Notes under the pieces: model-generated
Seen by the model: the letters and a program-made list of their open reading frames with translations, nothing else
Told to the model about the DNA's origin: nothing
Databases searched by the model: none
Assembly (NCBI GenBank): GCA_020524245.1
Contig: JAIVLN010000002.1
Span: 531,813-595,812, forward strand
Length of the DNA stretch: 64,000 bases
DNA from: Rossellomorea aquimaris
GTDB taxonomy: Bacteria; Bacillota; Bacilli; Bacillales; Fictibacillaceae
Direction: 5' to 3'
Shown here: positions 15,211-28,603 of the stretch, piece by piece
Numbering within the stretch: the stretch's first letter is position 1
How the letters are laid out: the number at the start of each line of letters is the position of its first letter
Translations under genes and position numbers: made by a program

Positions 15211-17378
15211 TAGATGGACTCCTTTACTCCGAGTTTTTCGATTTGTGCTGCACACGCCTTATATTCAGGCATTCTCGACATCGGATCCAGGGCAGCAATC
15301 GTCAATAAGTTAATGGATTGTTCATGTCCGAAATGATAGGGAACAAACACTGTATCCTTTCGAATCGCTTCCGTAATCTTCACTGTGAATATAGCTTCGC
15401 CTCTTCGAGTGAACAATCGTACCTCTTCCTCATGGGATAGGTCATATGATTTCGCCAGTTCAGGGTGTATTTCCACATATGGATCCGGGCACATATCCTT
15501 CAAAAACGGGATACGGCGTGTCTGGTTGCCAGATAGGTAATGGTACACGACCCTGCCTGTCGTCAAACGCAACGGATACTCTTCACACGGCTCTTCAGCC
15601 GGCGGCCGATATGGAAGTGCACAGATTTTCGCTTTTCCGTCAGGATGGTAAAATTTCTTATCCAGGAACATATGCGGGGTTCCTGTGTCTTCCTCATCTT
15701 TACATGGCCAGAATACGCCGTCCTGCTGATCAATCTTATCCCACGTGGCTCCGTAATAATCGGCATTTCCGCCTTTTGTGGCCAGTCGGAATTCTTCCCC
15801 AATATCCTTTGCACTGGTTAAGTGACGGAAATATTGACCACGACCAAGGCGTTCGGCTAATTCGATTTGCATACGCCAATCGGGTTTAGATTGGCCGATC
15901 GGTTCCTGAGCCTGGTTAATCTTGATGATTCGACCTTCCAGGTTGGTTACCGTTCCTTCATCTTCCGCCCATGTTACGGACGGTAAGATGACATCGGCGA
16001 ATTCTGCTGATTCAGATAGATAAAAATCTGAGCAAACCATGAAATCCAAGTTTTTCATCGCTTCTCTTACAAAATTCAGGTTAGGTGCTGATACGGCTGG
16101 ATTTGAACATAACAGGTAAAGCCCTCTGATCGTTTTGTTATGCATAAGTTCAAACATCTCGTAAGCTGACACACCCGGTTCAGGCATTTCATCCGGTGTG
16201 ATTCCCCAAACTTTACAAATCTCTTCTACATGCTTTGGGTTCGTGATTTTACGGTAACCAGGTAACAGATCTGATTTCTGACCATGTTCCCGGCCACCCT
16301 GTCCGTTCCCTTGACCCGTAAATGTTGCGATTCCGGCTTTCGGTCTGCCGATTTTTCCAGTCACGAGTGCCAGATTCACATATCCTGATACGTTATCAAC
16401 GCCTTTATGCTGTTGTTCAGCTCCCCTTGCAAACATGACAATCGCATTTGGCGCTTTTCCATAGATCTCAGCTGCCCGTATGATTTTATCCTCATCAATT
16501 CCGGTCAGTTCGCTCGTATAGGCGGGTGTAAATTCTTTCACAAGCTCTTTCGTTTCCTCAAACCCATTGGTATGGTTCTGAATAAATGACTCATCTGCAT
16601 AACCATTTTCAATGAGTAGATGGAGAATACCGTTTGCCAATGCTAGGTCTGTACCAGGTTTTAAATCAAGGTGGATATCCGCTCTTCTTGCTACTGGTGT
16701 TTCCCTTGGATCTACAACAATTAAGTATCCACCACGATTCTGAACTTCCCAGACTCTGAACATTGAGGTTGGATGACATTCTGCCGTATTGCTGCCTGCA
16801 ATGAATAAGCAGTCCGTTTCATGGACATCCGTCCACGGTAACGTAGAGCCCCGATCGACCCCGAAGGATCTCAGAAACCCTCCTGCTGCACTGGACATGC
16901 AAAAACGTCCATTATAATCGATATAGCGTGTTTGCAATCCGACTCTTGCAAATTTTCCGGTCAAATAACATTTCTCATTGGTCATCGATACACCACTGAA
17001 CACCGATAAGGAATCTTTTCCGTACTCTTTTTGCAATGTTTTAAAATTATTGACGATCAAATCATAAGCTTCATCCCATGTGGCTTCACGAAAACCTTCT
17101 TTCGTACCTTTCTTAGATGCGTCATCCCTGATCAATGGTTTCAAGATACGATCTTTATGATTCGTTTGTTGATACGCCGTAACTCCTTTCGGACACATTT
17201 TCCCGACAGTTACCGGCCAATCGTATCTTGGTTCTACACCGATGATTTTATTGGAAGAAGTGTCGACACGCAGATTCATCCCACATTGCATGCCGCAATA
17301 GCTGCAATGCGTTTTGATCAGCTTTTCGTTTGGGTGTTCTTTGTTCTCAATCTCTCGGAAAAATTTATCCTTTAGCAT
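15210..17378 (-). CDS. Molybdopterin oxidoreductase, NasC/NarB-type nitrate reductase-like catalytic subunit
   Basis: 722 residues. The N-terminal [4Fe-4S] site is Cys25-x2-Cys28-x3-Cys32 and Cys62 (MCPKG). YNGRFCMSSAA carries the Mo-ligating Cys160, as in Nap/Nas enzymes, whereas NarG uses Asp. TGQGNGQGGREHGQK and LLCSNPAVSAPN are typical of assimilatory-type nitrate reductases. A C-terminal molybdopterin dinucleotide domain follows (~600-715). No Tat signal, so it is cytoplasmic. It overlaps the membrane subunit gene by 14 nt. The NreABC-like sensors downstream support nitrate as substrate, but the operon has no NADH or nitrite reductase partner, so the role looks respiratory. Confidence 0.85.
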   Translation of the reverse strand: MLKDKFFREIENKEHPNEKLIKTHCSYCGMQCGMNLRVDTSSNKIIGVEPRYDWPVTVGKMCPKGVTAYQQTNHKDRILKPLIRDDASKKGTKEGFREATWDEAYDLIVNNFKTLQKEYGKDSLSVFSGVSMTNEKCYLTGKFARVGLQTRYIDYNGRFCMSSAAGGFLRSFGVDRGSTLPWTDVHETDCLFIAGSNTAECHPTSMFRVWEVQNRGGYLIVVDPRETPVARRADIHLDLKPGTDLALANGILHLLIENGYADESFIQNHTNGFEETKELVKEFTPAYTSELTGIDEDKIIRAAEIYGKAPNAIVMFARGAEQQHKGVDNVSGYVNLALVTGKIGRPKAGIATFTGQGNGQGGREHGQKSDLLPGYRKITNPKHVEEICKVWGITPDEMPEPGVSAYEMFELMHNKTIRGLYLLCSNPAVSAPNLNFVREAMKNLDFMVCSDFYLSESAEFADVILPSVTWAEDEGTVTNLEGRIIKINQAQEPIGQSKPDWRMQIELAERLGRGQYFRHLTSAKDIGEEFRLATKGGNADYYGATWDKIDQQDGVFWPCKDEEDTGTPHMFLDKKFYHPDGKAKICALPYRPPAEEPCEEYPLRLTTGRVVYHYLSGNQTRRIPFLKDMCPDPYVEIHPELAKSYDLSHEEEVRLFTRRGEAIFTVKITEAIRKDTVFVPYHFGHEQSINLLTIAALDPMSRMPEYKACAAQIEKLGVKESI

Positions 17379-18447
17379 TTTGATTCGCCTCTTTTACTTT
17401 GATTTCATGTGTTGGAATTCCGGAAAACCTGGAGATTCGATACTTCCTTCTGCAAGGAGGACAAAGCTCTGCAAGATGGAATCCTTCTTCCTTTTCGAAT
17501 TGAAGATGGTTTTGCCCCAACACATCAATAACATCTTTCGATTGCTCTGTGGATACAAACTCAGACTGACAGACCCTACATTCCTTCATCGATTGTTCAC
17601 TATAATGTTCTCGATAATTTCTCGCGAACACACTCATCGGTCTGAATGGAATGTGCGCCAGCTTTCCGAATGGTAAGTAAATGAGTGTTACTATGACAGA
17701 GAATTGATGAATGAGAGACATCGTCGGCTGACCGAAGCCATGCAGAAACACGTTACTGAATGTCAGGAGCAGTCCAGTGATGCTGATGAACAACAAAAGG
17801 TATAATGGCATGAAATCATACATGAATGTTTGCTCAGCCCGGGCTTGCATGTTTTTCAAGCGGCGATAGAGCGCCATACATACACCCGCAATGACCATGA
17901 ATGCTGTAATGTTCAATGCGTTATAAAACAAGTAGGCAATCCAACCTTCCGCATCGACTTTCATGATGTCCATGCCTAACGCAACGACTGTATAATATCC
18001 GTTCTCCTCCATCGTGAAGTACATCCAACCGAACACGAGTGGAAAAGTGACCAAACAGGAAAGGATACATCCCCAACCGATCAGAAAATGCTGTGTCCAT
18101 CGGAAAATTCCTCTGTTCCAAATAAACTTGTATGTCGCCAGGTGTTCAACGGATGTCTTAGGTGTCGATCGCCGTCCCAGCAATTTGATCCCTTTTTTCA
18201 AAATCAATTTTGCCGGCGGTCTTTCTCCCCATGCTATGAATCGATAAAAAAAACCTCCCAGGAATACAAGTGTCCCGACCATATATCCATATAAGTTCAA
18301 ATCAATATGTGTAAACATCCTCGTTCCGATTAAGGAGAGGATAAAAAGACCACTCACCGTTAAAAACATCGATTTGGCAAAATGAGAAGCAAATGCACCA
18401 TCAAGGTTGTATTTCTTCGCTACAGGTGTTTCACGTACTTCTTGCAT
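17365..18447 (-). CDS. Cytochrome-b-like membrane subunit with C-terminal Cys pairs
   Basis: 360 residues. About six hydrophobic helices are spread over residues 25-270, with His in HFAKSM, RWTQHFLIGW, LIHQF and GKLAHIP that could ligate hemes, resembling NarI/HdrE-type quinol-oxidising subunits. The last 80 residues are soluble with CRVC and CPPC pairs, a likely zinc ribbon or small Fe-S site. First gene of the train, with GGAGG before the ATG; it overlaps the molybdoenzyme gene. It probably takes electrons from menaquinol. Heme count is not proven. Confidence 0.75.
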   Translation of the reverse strand: MQEVRETPVAKKYNLDGAFASHFAKSMFLTVSGLFILSLIGTRMFTHIDLNLYGYMVGTLVFLGGFFYRFIAWGERPPAKLILKKGIKLLGRRSTPKTSVEHLATYKFIWNRGIFRWTQHFLIGWGCILSCLVTFPLVFGWMYFTMEENGYYTVVALGMDIMKVDAEGWIAYLFYNALNITAFMVIAGVCMALYRRLKNMQARAEQTFMYDFMPLYLLLFISITGLLLTFSNVFLHGFGQPTMSLIHQFSVIVTLIYLPFGKLAHIPFRPMSVFARNYREHYSEQSMKECRVCQSEFVSTEQSKDVIDVLGQNHLQFEKEEGFHLAELCPPCRRKYRISRFSGIPTHEIKVKEANQNAKG

Positions 18448-18500
18448 AACTCTTCCTCCTTTTTTCTTAACAAGATCAACACTGACTGTTTATGTAAGAA

Positions 18501-18585
18501 CCAAAAAACACTTCCTGTCTTTATGGTAGACAATCAGAAGTGTTTTGGTTATCGGGGGACTCCCCTATTTTCTTGGGGGATAACC
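18501..18585 (-). promoter_or_regulatory. Structured leader with intrinsic terminator before the reductase train
   Basis: Read on the minus strand: an outer stem GGTTATC/GATAACC (18579-18585 with 18547-18553) encloses CCCC...GGGG and a further CCCCC run. Then comes a strong hairpin (AACACTTC/GAAGTGTT plus an inner CTGTCT/AGACA stem, 18507-18544) ended by a U6 run. The first gene starts 54 nt later. A terminator placed after a separate compact RNA fold suggests attenuation or riboswitch control. It might instead be a second terminator for the upstream protease gene. Confidence 0.55.
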
Positions 18586-18596
18586 CTGAATATAGG

Positions 18597-18630
18597 AAAA
18601 GAGGGTGAACCAAACGATGGTCACCCTCTT
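18597..18630 (-). terminator. Intrinsic terminator of the subtilase gene
   Basis: GAGGGTGA and TCACCCTC pair around a 12-nt loop and lie 13 nt past the stop, followed on the minus strand by TTTT. Confidence 0.8.
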
Positions 18631-18642
18631 TGTAAGTTATTC

Positions 18643-20358
18643 TTATTGGTTTGAAGTCAGCGTCAATCCGTCGGTTCCAGCACTCAAATCCACATAGTAG
18701 GATCCGCTTCCGCTGTAGGAAGAAACCTTCAATGTATACGTACCGGTCACGGTCGGTGTGAACGTAATGGTTTCCTGGCGCTTTGTTCCTTCTGCTTTAG
18801 CGACTTGTACACCAGATGGGTTGTACAAGTAAACGTCAAAGTCAGGAGATCCACCGAACCACCAGCTTGCTTTCCAGTTCGGGATGATCATCGTAACCGC
18901 TGTAGGATAACTCGTATCGTTCACAGTAAACTGATACGTATCTTCACTACCCGTACCTCCAAGGGAATCTTGTTTCGCGAAGTGATTTGGTGTCGCGATG
19001 TTCGTTCCGCTCAAGTTACCTGCATCCTTGATTGCTTCGTAACCATCCAGGCGTCCATGACCATAATCGATGTCCTTCCCAGCTGGTCCCCAGTCTTCAG
19101 CTGTATTCGAAAGGATATTTTTCACTTGTGTTGGAGTCAGACTTGGATTTGCATCGAGCATCAATGCGATCGTACCTGCAGTGAACGGAGTCGCCATACT
19201 TGTCCCACTATACGTTACATAGCCGCTTGCTGTGTTCGTTTGAGCAGCTGTGATATTGTATCCCGGTGCAAAGATATCCGGTTTGATACGGCCATCAGCA
19301 GTTGTTCCCCGGCTTGAGAAGTCGGCAAGGAAGAATCCGCCTTCACCAAGGTCAGCACCCGCTCCGACAGTGATCGCTTTTTCCGCAGCTCCCGGTGATC
19401 CGATGGTCTTCTTACCTGGTCCATCATTTCCAGCTGCAACTGTAACCACGAGTCCGGCGTCAACGGCATTGTTGACGGCTACTGATGTAGAGTCTGTTCC
19501 ATCTGAACTTCCGGATGTTCCTAAACTTAGACTCAATACTTCAATTCCGTACACATCTTTGTTCGCCACTGCCCAATCGATCCCGGCAGTAACGGTACTC
19601 ATGCTTCCGCTCCCTTGACCATCCAATACTTTTATCCCGACGAGTGCAGCTCCTGGTGCCACTCCCTTATGGGTCGGATTTCCATCCCCGTCACCTGCAA
19701 CTGTACTGGCAACGTGTGTACCGTGTCCGTTATCATCATATGGTGTCGTACGGTTGTTGACCAAGTCTTTCCAACCGATGACTTTTCCTTCATCCAAATC
19801 TACGTGGTTTCCATCGATACCGGTATCTATGACGGCGACAACCTGATCATCTTTTGAATACGTATTTTCGTTTCCGTCGCTGTTTCCGGTGAGACCGAAG
19901 TCACCACGTGCTTTTTCTGTACCGAACCAGTAGTTTGCTGTTCCGTTCAACGTTTGAATTTGCGCATCGTGTTCGATTGATTTGACGAATGGTAGTTTTT
20001 CAAGCTTTTCGATCTGTTTCTTGGTTAGTGTAGCAGCAACCCCGTTCAAAGCATTTGAAAAGACATGCTTTGTTTTGAATTTACCGAGGCGTTTCATCAC
20101 CGCTTTGTGGGCCTTTTCACTCGCCATCGATTTATCGAACTGGACGATGACATCGATCGTCTCAGATTCTGACTTTTGCTCCAGCATGGTTTCAAGATTG
20201 TCGAACACCTTGTTGTTGTTCAAGTTTACCATCGCTGCAGGCAATTCCGGATTTTTTGACACTTTCTTTTCAAAATCGGCACCACTTGCTCCCCCCATTG
20301 TAGATAAGAGCATACTCGTCGCTAACACTGCGGAAGCGACAACATGTTTCTTCTTCAT
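18643..20358 (-). CDS. Secreted subtilisin-like serine protease (S8) with PPC domain
   Basis: 571 residues: signal peptide (1-26), I9-type propeptide (~66-137), S8 catalytic domain with Asp in AVIDTGID, His in NGHGTHVA and Ser in GTSMATP, then a C-terminal bacterial pre-peptidase (PPC) beta-sandwich (~465-565). The Asp/Gly-rich surface suits calcium binding. It should mature by self-cleavage outside the cell and digest proteins for nutrition. Monocistronic, with a strong GGAGG upstream and its own terminator. Glutamate dehydrogenase is divergent. Confidence 0.93.
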   Translation of the reverse strand: MKKKHVVASAVLATSMLLSTMGGASGADFEKKVSKNPELPAAMVNLNNNKVFDNLETMLEQKSESETIDVIVQFDKSMASEKAHKAVMKRLGKFKTKHVFSNALNGVAATLTKKQIEKLEKLPFVKSIEHDAQIQTLNGTANYWFGTEKARGDFGLTGNSDGNENTYSKDDQVVAVIDTGIDGNHVDLDEGKVIGWKDLVNNRTTPYDDNGHGTHVASTVAGDGDGNPTHKGVAPGAALVGIKVLDGQGSGSMSTVTAGIDWAVANKDVYGIEVLSLSLGTSGSSDGTDSTSVAVNNAVDAGLVVTVAAGNDGPGKKTIGSPGAAEKAITVGAGADLGEGGFFLADFSSRGTTADGRIKPDIFAPGYNITAAQTNTASGYVTYSGTSMATPFTAGTIALMLDANPSLTPTQVKNILSNTAEDWGPAGKDIDYGHGRLDGYEAIKDAGNLSGTNIATPNHFAKQDSLGGTGSEDTYQFTVNDTSYPTAVTMIIPNWKASWWFGGSPDFDVYLYNPSGVQVAKAEGTKRQETITFTPTVTGTYTLKVSSYSGSGSYYVDLSAGTDGLTLTSNQ

Positions 20359-20647
20359 TCTTTTTCCTCCCTCAATTTTCTTTACTTTTCGAATGTTAAA
20401 AATATTCTGTATGAATATCGTAATACAATTGACCTATGATGAAATGAGTAGTTAGATGGAAGTAATTGTTTTTCATAACTGTGTGAAACGTCACAATTAC
20501 TGGAAGTTAAAAGTTTTTGAAAGACGGCTCGTCTACCATCTTTTCGACAATATCAAGAATTGTCGGATGATTCAGACCGTATCTTTTTATATACAAAGCA
20601 ATCCATGGTTATAATGGGAATAGTAGATTAAGGGAGGACGTTAAGGT

Positions 20648-22027
20648 ATGGGAAGTTATTTTGGTTCGATTGTTCAACATTCATTAGATGCTTTACTAGA
20701 GGACGAGTCATTTTTACCAGATCTAAAGGAACAGGATCGGGAACAGGCTTTCACATCTCTTACTGCGATTCTATCAACGCCGAATCATATACATAAGTCG
20801 TTTCTACGGATTGCTTTGGAGAATGGGAAAGTCGTCCGGATTCCAGCATTCCGTGTGCAACACAACAACACGCTCGGACCTTATAAGGGTGGGATTCGTT
20901 TTCATGAATCCGTTAATGAAGAGGAGGTCATGAATCTAGCTTCTCTCATGACGTTGAAGAATGCCCTGCATGAGGTGCCGTTCGGAGGCGGAAAAGGCGG
21001 AGTGGTCCTCAATCCACGAGATTATGAAGTGAAAGAACTTCATCAGATTTGTAAAAAGTACGTCCACTATTTCAGTGATATCCTAGGACCGGACAAAGAC
21101 ATCCCAGCACCCGATATGGGGACTGGCGATCGTGAAATGGACTGGATGATGGCAGAATATAAGAGCATCCGTCCGGGCACGACATATCGAGGAAGTTTTA
21201 CAGGTAAGAGCATCATTAATGGAGGATCTTTAGGCAGAAGAGAAGCGACGGGGAAAGGCGTCTACTTCACCTATCGTTACATGATGCATGACTTTATGAA
21301 TGAAAATCGAGAATGGCTCGATGCACAAGAAAATCCTTTTGCAAGAACAGCATTGGATCATGATAAAAAGGATCTGAAGATGGCGATTCAAGGTTTCGGT
21401 AATGTCGGGTCTGTCGCTGCATTGGAAGCTTATCGATGCCCACACTTGAACAATAAAATCGTTGCGGTGAGTGATCGCAATGTGACGATCTACAACGCAG
21501 AAGGTTTAGATATTCCGACTCTGGTCGATTACACGGCCAACAATGAAGGCGATCTCCCGACAACGGAAGAGGAGCTCGCCGGACTCGAAATGAATGCGGA
21601 AATCCTTGATCGTGAAAAAGTTCTGTATATGGACGTCGATGTACTCGTGCTAGCAGCCCTAGAAGGCCAGATCCATAAGGACAATGTCGATCAGGTAAAA
21701 GCGAAAATCATCGTCGAAGGCGCCAACGCTCCGGTTACGGGTGATGCCGATAAATATCTGGCGGACAATGGGGTCATCATTGTACCGGATATTCTTGCGA
21801 ACGCCGGTGGTGTCATCGTGTCATATTTTGAATGGCTGCAAGGTCGTGAAACTCAATTCTATAGCGAAGAGGAAATCTTTGAGAAGCTGTTTGAAAAGAT
21901 GCAATCGACGATGGTAACAATCCTGCCACAATTCTTCGGTGATCCGTTCCCACTCCGTCAAAATTGCTACATTCATGCAGTTATGAAATTATCAACTGTT
22001 CTTTACAGACAAGGGAAGTTGTACTGA
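20648..22027 (+). CDS. gdhA: NAD(P)-dependent glutamate dehydrogenase
   Basis: 459 residues. The substrate-binding domain has LGPYKGGIRFH, the catalytic-Lys region VPFGGGKGG and PAPDMGTG. The nucleotide-binding domain has AIQGFGNVGSVAA, and the C-terminal block is IVPDILANAGGVIVSYFEW. It interconverts glutamate and 2-oxoglutarate plus ammonia. Longer than Bacillus RocG (about 424), with an insert near residues 215-240. AGGGAGGAC precedes the ATG, and a TATAAT lies at 20610-20615. It is followed by a terminator and by repeat array A; the hut operon, which yields glutamate, converges on it. Confidence 0.92.
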   Translation: MGSYFGSIVQHSLDALLEDESFLPDLKEQDREQAFTSLTAILSTPNHIHKSFLRIALENGKVVRIPAFRVQHNNTLGPYKGGIRFHESVNEEEVMNLASLMTLKNALHEVPFGGGKGGVVLNPRDYEVKELHQICKKYVHYFSDILGPDKDIPAPDMGTGDREMDWMMAEYKSIRPGTTYRGSFTGKSIINGGSLGRREATGKGVYFTYRYMMHDFMNENREWLDAQENPFARTALDHDKKDLKMAIQGFGNVGSVAALEAYRCPHLNNKIVAVSDRNVTIYNAEGLDIPTLVDYTANNEGDLPTTEEELAGLEMNAEILDREKVLYMDVDVLVLAALEGQIHKDNVDQVKAKIIVEGANAPVTGDADKYLADNGVIIVPDILANAGGVIVSYFEWLQGRETQFYSEEEIFEKLFEKMQSTMVTILPQFFGDPFPLRQNCYIHAVMKLSTVLYRQGKLY

Positions 22028-22031
22028 TTTG

Positions 22032-22074
22032 AAAAAGACCTGAGAGAGGGTGGCTCCTCTGCTCAGGTCTTTTT
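22032..22074 (+). terminator. Intrinsic terminator of gdhA
   Basis: AAAAAGACCTGAG pairs with CTCAGGTCTTTTT, with an inner AGAGG/CCTCT, 5 nt past the stop. Confidence 0.92.
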
Positions 22075-22100
22075 ATTGTTTTGAGCGGGATATATAGCGT

Positions 22101-22240
22101 TTGGGCTATAATTCTCTATTTTGGACTATAATTTCGGATTCTGGGCTATAATTTCGGATTTTGAGCTATAATTTTGGATTTTGAGCTATAATTTCGGATT
22201 TTGAGCTATAATTTCTGAATCTGGTCTATAATCGTGTCCT
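22101..22240. repeat. Intergenic array A: seven 20-bp units with core GCTATAATTTC
   Basis: CTATAAT (once with a changed preceding base) recurs at 22106, 22126, 22146, 22166, 22186, 22206 and 22226, an exact 20-bp step. The consensus unit is TTTTGAGCTATAATTTCGGA, with outer units more diverged. It lies between two terminators of convergent gdhA and hutG. The same family, inverted, is found at 40461-40590. Confidence 0.92.
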
Positions 22241-22269
22241 TCCCTCAAAAAACACTTTCTGAAAAAGGA

Positions 22270-22316
22270 AAAAAGACCTGAAAAGAGGTTACCACTCTCA
22301 CTTTTCAGGTCTTTTT
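22270..22316. terminator. Intrinsic terminator of the hut operon
   Basis: AAAAGACCTGAAAAG pairs with CTTTTCAGGTCTTTT, adjacent to the hutG stop at 22320. Its AAAAAGACCTGA arm repeats that of the gdhA terminator. Confidence 0.9.
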
Positions 22317-22319
22317 CTA

Positions 22320-26200
<3,881 letters not shown>

Positions 26201-26252
26201 GTTTATTCCTCCACTTCTCGATTTTATATTTTTGGTTATTGCCAAGTTTTCT

Positions 26253-27758
26253 TTATTGGGTGATGAGTATGCCGTTCCAATGGTCCTCTTTCAGTGCGTC
26301 GGACAATCGTTCGATATCTTTGGAGAAGACACGGTCACCTGTGATGCTCGGGGCGACGTTCCTTCCATGGTCGTAAGCTTTCCGTGTACGAGGTGCCATG
26401 TTTTCAACTCCACGGAACTCGACCGCCTGCATCGCGCAAAACAGCTCGATCGCAAGCACATTCCTCGTGTTTTGGATGATCTGATAGGCGTGTCTTGAGC
26501 CGATTGTCCCCATGCTCACATGATCCTCCTGGTTGGCAGACGACGGAATCGAGTCGACCGATGCAGGATGAGCAAGCGTCTTGTTCTCGGAAACGAGTGA
26601 GGCTGCTGAGTATTGTAAAATCATTGCACCTGATTCGACGCCTGGATTTGCCGATAAAAACGCTGGCAGATCACTCAGCTGAGGATTGACCATTCGCTCG
26701 ATCCTTCTTTCCGAGATGTTCGCGAGCTCTGCCATAGCAATCCCTAGAAAGTCCATCGCAAGGGCAATCGGCTGACCATGGAAATTCCCTCCTGAAATGA
26801 CCTTCCTCCCATAATCGAAGATCAGCGGATTGTCTGTCGCTGCGTTGATTTCGATTTCAAGTTTTTCTTTTACATAATTGAGAGTTTGCCAACTGGCACC
26901 GTGTACTTGCGGGATACAGCGCAAGGAGTAAGCATCCTGTACGCGGACCTCTCCTTGTTCAGTGATGAGACCGCTTTGTTTAATGTACATGCGGATTCGT
27001 TGTGCTACACCGACTTGCTCCGGGTACCCCCGGGCAAAATGGATGTCTTCATCAAACGCGTCCGAGATCCCTCTCAGCCCTTCGAGCGTCAAGGCAGAAA
27101 TGAGCTCACTCTGATAAGCGAGTTTTTCCGCCTCTAAATAAGAAACGACGCCCATAGCTGTCATTGCCTGGGTCCCGTTGATGAGCGCGAGTCCTTCCTT
27201 GGCACTCAGTACAATCGGCTTCAGATTTTCCTTTTGCAAGGCTTCACCACCAGCCAACTGCTCTCCTTGATAGTAAGCCTCTCCTTCCCCGATCAAGACG
27301 AGTGCGAGATGGGACAATGGCGCAAGATCGCCGCTTGCACCGAGTGAACCTTGTTGCGGTACGATCGGATGGATCTTCTTATTGAGGCAATCGATCAGAA
27401 GTTGGATGACCTCCACTCGGACCCCAGAAAAGCCTTTCAACAATGCGTTCACACGTAAAAGCAGCATCGCCCTGCTGACGATTTCAGGGAAAGGCTCCCC
27501 GACACCGCAAGCGTGGCTTCGTATCAAATTCAGCTGGAGCTCCTCGACTTCCGTAGGAGCAATCCAGACATCGCTCATTTTTCCAAAACCAGTCGTAATT
27601 CCATAGACAACCTGATGATCGTCTACAATCTTTTCAACAGATTTCCGACTCACCTTCACGTTTTCCAGACTCTCTGCGGACGCCTGGACTTCCTCCCCTT
27701 CATAAAGGACATGATAGATGTCTTTCAAAGTGAGCGTATTCCCTGTAAGTGTAATCAT
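26253..27758 (-). CDS. hutH: Histidine ammonia-lyase
   Basis: 501 residues. The Ala-Ser-Gly triad that forms the MIO cofactor is in [14 protein letters not shown] (~142-155), with QDAYSLRC and GGNFHGQP further on. It deaminates histidine to urocanate. First structural gene of hutHUIG, with GGGGGAAC before the ATG, and preceded by a leader terminator and a promoter. Confidence 0.96.
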   Translation of the reverse strand: MITLTGNTLTLKDIYHVLYEGEEVQASAESLENVKVSRKSVEKIVDDHQVVYGITTGFGKMSDVWIAPTEVEELQLNLIRSHACGVGEPFPEIVSRAMLLLRVNALLKGFSGVRVEVIQLLIDCLNKKIHPIVPQQGSLGASGDLAPLSHLALVLIGEGEAYYQGEQLAGGEALQKENLKPIVLSAKEGLALINGTQAMTAMGVVSYLEAEKLAYQSELISALTLEGLRGISDAFDEDIHFARGYPEQVGVAQRIRMYIKQSGLITEQGEVRVQDAYSLRCIPQVHGASWQTLNYVKEKLEIEINAATDNPLIFDYGRKVISGGNFHGQPIALAMDFLGIAMAELANISERRIERMVNPQLSDLPAFLSANPGVESGAMILQYSAASLVSENKTLAHPASVDSIPSSANQEDHVSMGTIGSRHAYQIIQNTRNVLAIELFCAMQAVEFRGVENMAPRTRKAYDHGRNVAPSITGDRVFSKDIERLSDALKEDHWNGILITQ

Positions 27759-27812
27759 TAATGATGTTCCCCCTTCCTAATGCACTACCAATTTAGCGAG
27801 ATAAAATCGCAC

Positions 27813-27854
27813 TAAAAAAGCCGCTGTCCCGATTGATTCAACCGGACAACGGCT
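27813..27854 (-). promoter_or_regulatory. Leader terminator/attenuator of the hut operon
   Basis: On the minus strand AGCCGTTGTCCG pairs with CGGGACAGCGGCT around an 11-nt loop and is followed by TTTTTT. It lies about 55 nt before hutH and downstream of the promoter at 27952-27981. The layout matches the HutP-antiterminated hut leader of Bacillus subtilis. Purine-rich AAGAGGAAGCGAG abuts the 5' arm. Confidence 0.75.
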
Positions 27855-27951
27855 CGCTTCCTCTTGTATGCAATTGATGAAAATGCAAAAATAAATCTCG
27901 CATTTTGGTCAACTTCTTTCATAATTTTCTTAATTCTCTAATAGTATTTTT

Positions 27952-27981
27952 AGTGTAAACCTTCTCTTGAACTTTTGTCAA
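27952..27981 (-). promoter_or_regulatory. Putative sigma-A promoter of the hut operon
   Basis: Minus strand: TTGACA (27976-27981), 18-bp spacer, TACACT (27952-27957). The rest of this 348-bp divergent gap holds the leader terminator and the upstream region of the 28107 gene; I see no hutP-like ORF in it. Confidence 0.65.
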
Positions 27982-28106
27982 TGAGGAATCAAAAATAGGA
28001 CAAGCTGTCACTGAACTCTATTAATCTTTCATTTGCATGTATAAAAGGCCGTTGATGTGGACATTCTGTTGATACTTATCATTCGAAAATTGAGGGGGAA
28101 ACGGAA

Positions 28107-28574
28107 ATGATTGAAACTCAACGATTACTGGTTCAATGTACGATGTTACGCCAGCCTACCATTCATGAATCTGCAGCTGACTTTTTTGTCGGATTTGATA
28201 TCGATCATACACCTTACTTGTTTTTACCGACGGCACACGGGGTACTTGAAGAAAATGAGCTATACGCGGTACCGATTTTGATGAGGAAAAAAGATGCTCG
28301 CATGTATTTGTTGGACGATACGATTCTAGCTGTGGATCTCAAAGATTTCGATGAGTTTCATTGTGACCTCACCTACTATTTTGGACCAGAATACAACATG
28401 TTGAAGAAATATGTGAAGAGCACGGAATACCGCTCCTATGTGATGTGGAGTAACGGCATCCGCCAGGACCAAATCAATGAATTGTTGGATTCCTACGCAT
28501 CGGCTGATACGGAAGAAGCGAAGCAAACCATTCGCGAACAACTGACCCGTTTTAGTGGACGAGTTACAGGTTGA
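28107..28574 (+). CDS. Hypothetical protein
   Basis: 155 residues, soluble and acidic with many aromatic residues (DDTILAVDLKDFDEFHCDLTYYF) and no membrane segment or recognised motif. GAGGGGGAAACGGAA precedes the ATG. It is divergent from hut, where hutP would sit in Bacillus subtilis, but the sequence does not resemble HutP. Role unknown. Confidence 0.65.
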   Translation: MIETQRLLVQCTMLRQPTIHESAADFFVGFDIDHTPYLFLPTAHGVLEENELYAVPILMRKKDARMYLLDDTILAVDLKDFDEFHCDLTYYFGPEYNMLKKYVKSTEYRSYVMWSNGIRQDQINELLDSYASADTEEAKQTIREQLTRFSGRVTG

Positions 28575-28603
28575 TGTTATAAGCCCCTGAATAGAGCCAA
28601 AAA

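Noticed and set aside
20482..20495. FNR box upstream of gdhA/subtilase
   Set aside because: TGTGAAACGTCACA has a 4-bp rather than 6-bp gap, so it would not place the half-sites correctly. It lies in a larger AGTAATTGT/ACAATTACT inverted repeat.
22101..22240. CRISPR array
   Set aside because: Units are contiguous 20-bp diverged repeats with no spacers of separate sequence and no cas genes; the same holds for the other arrays.
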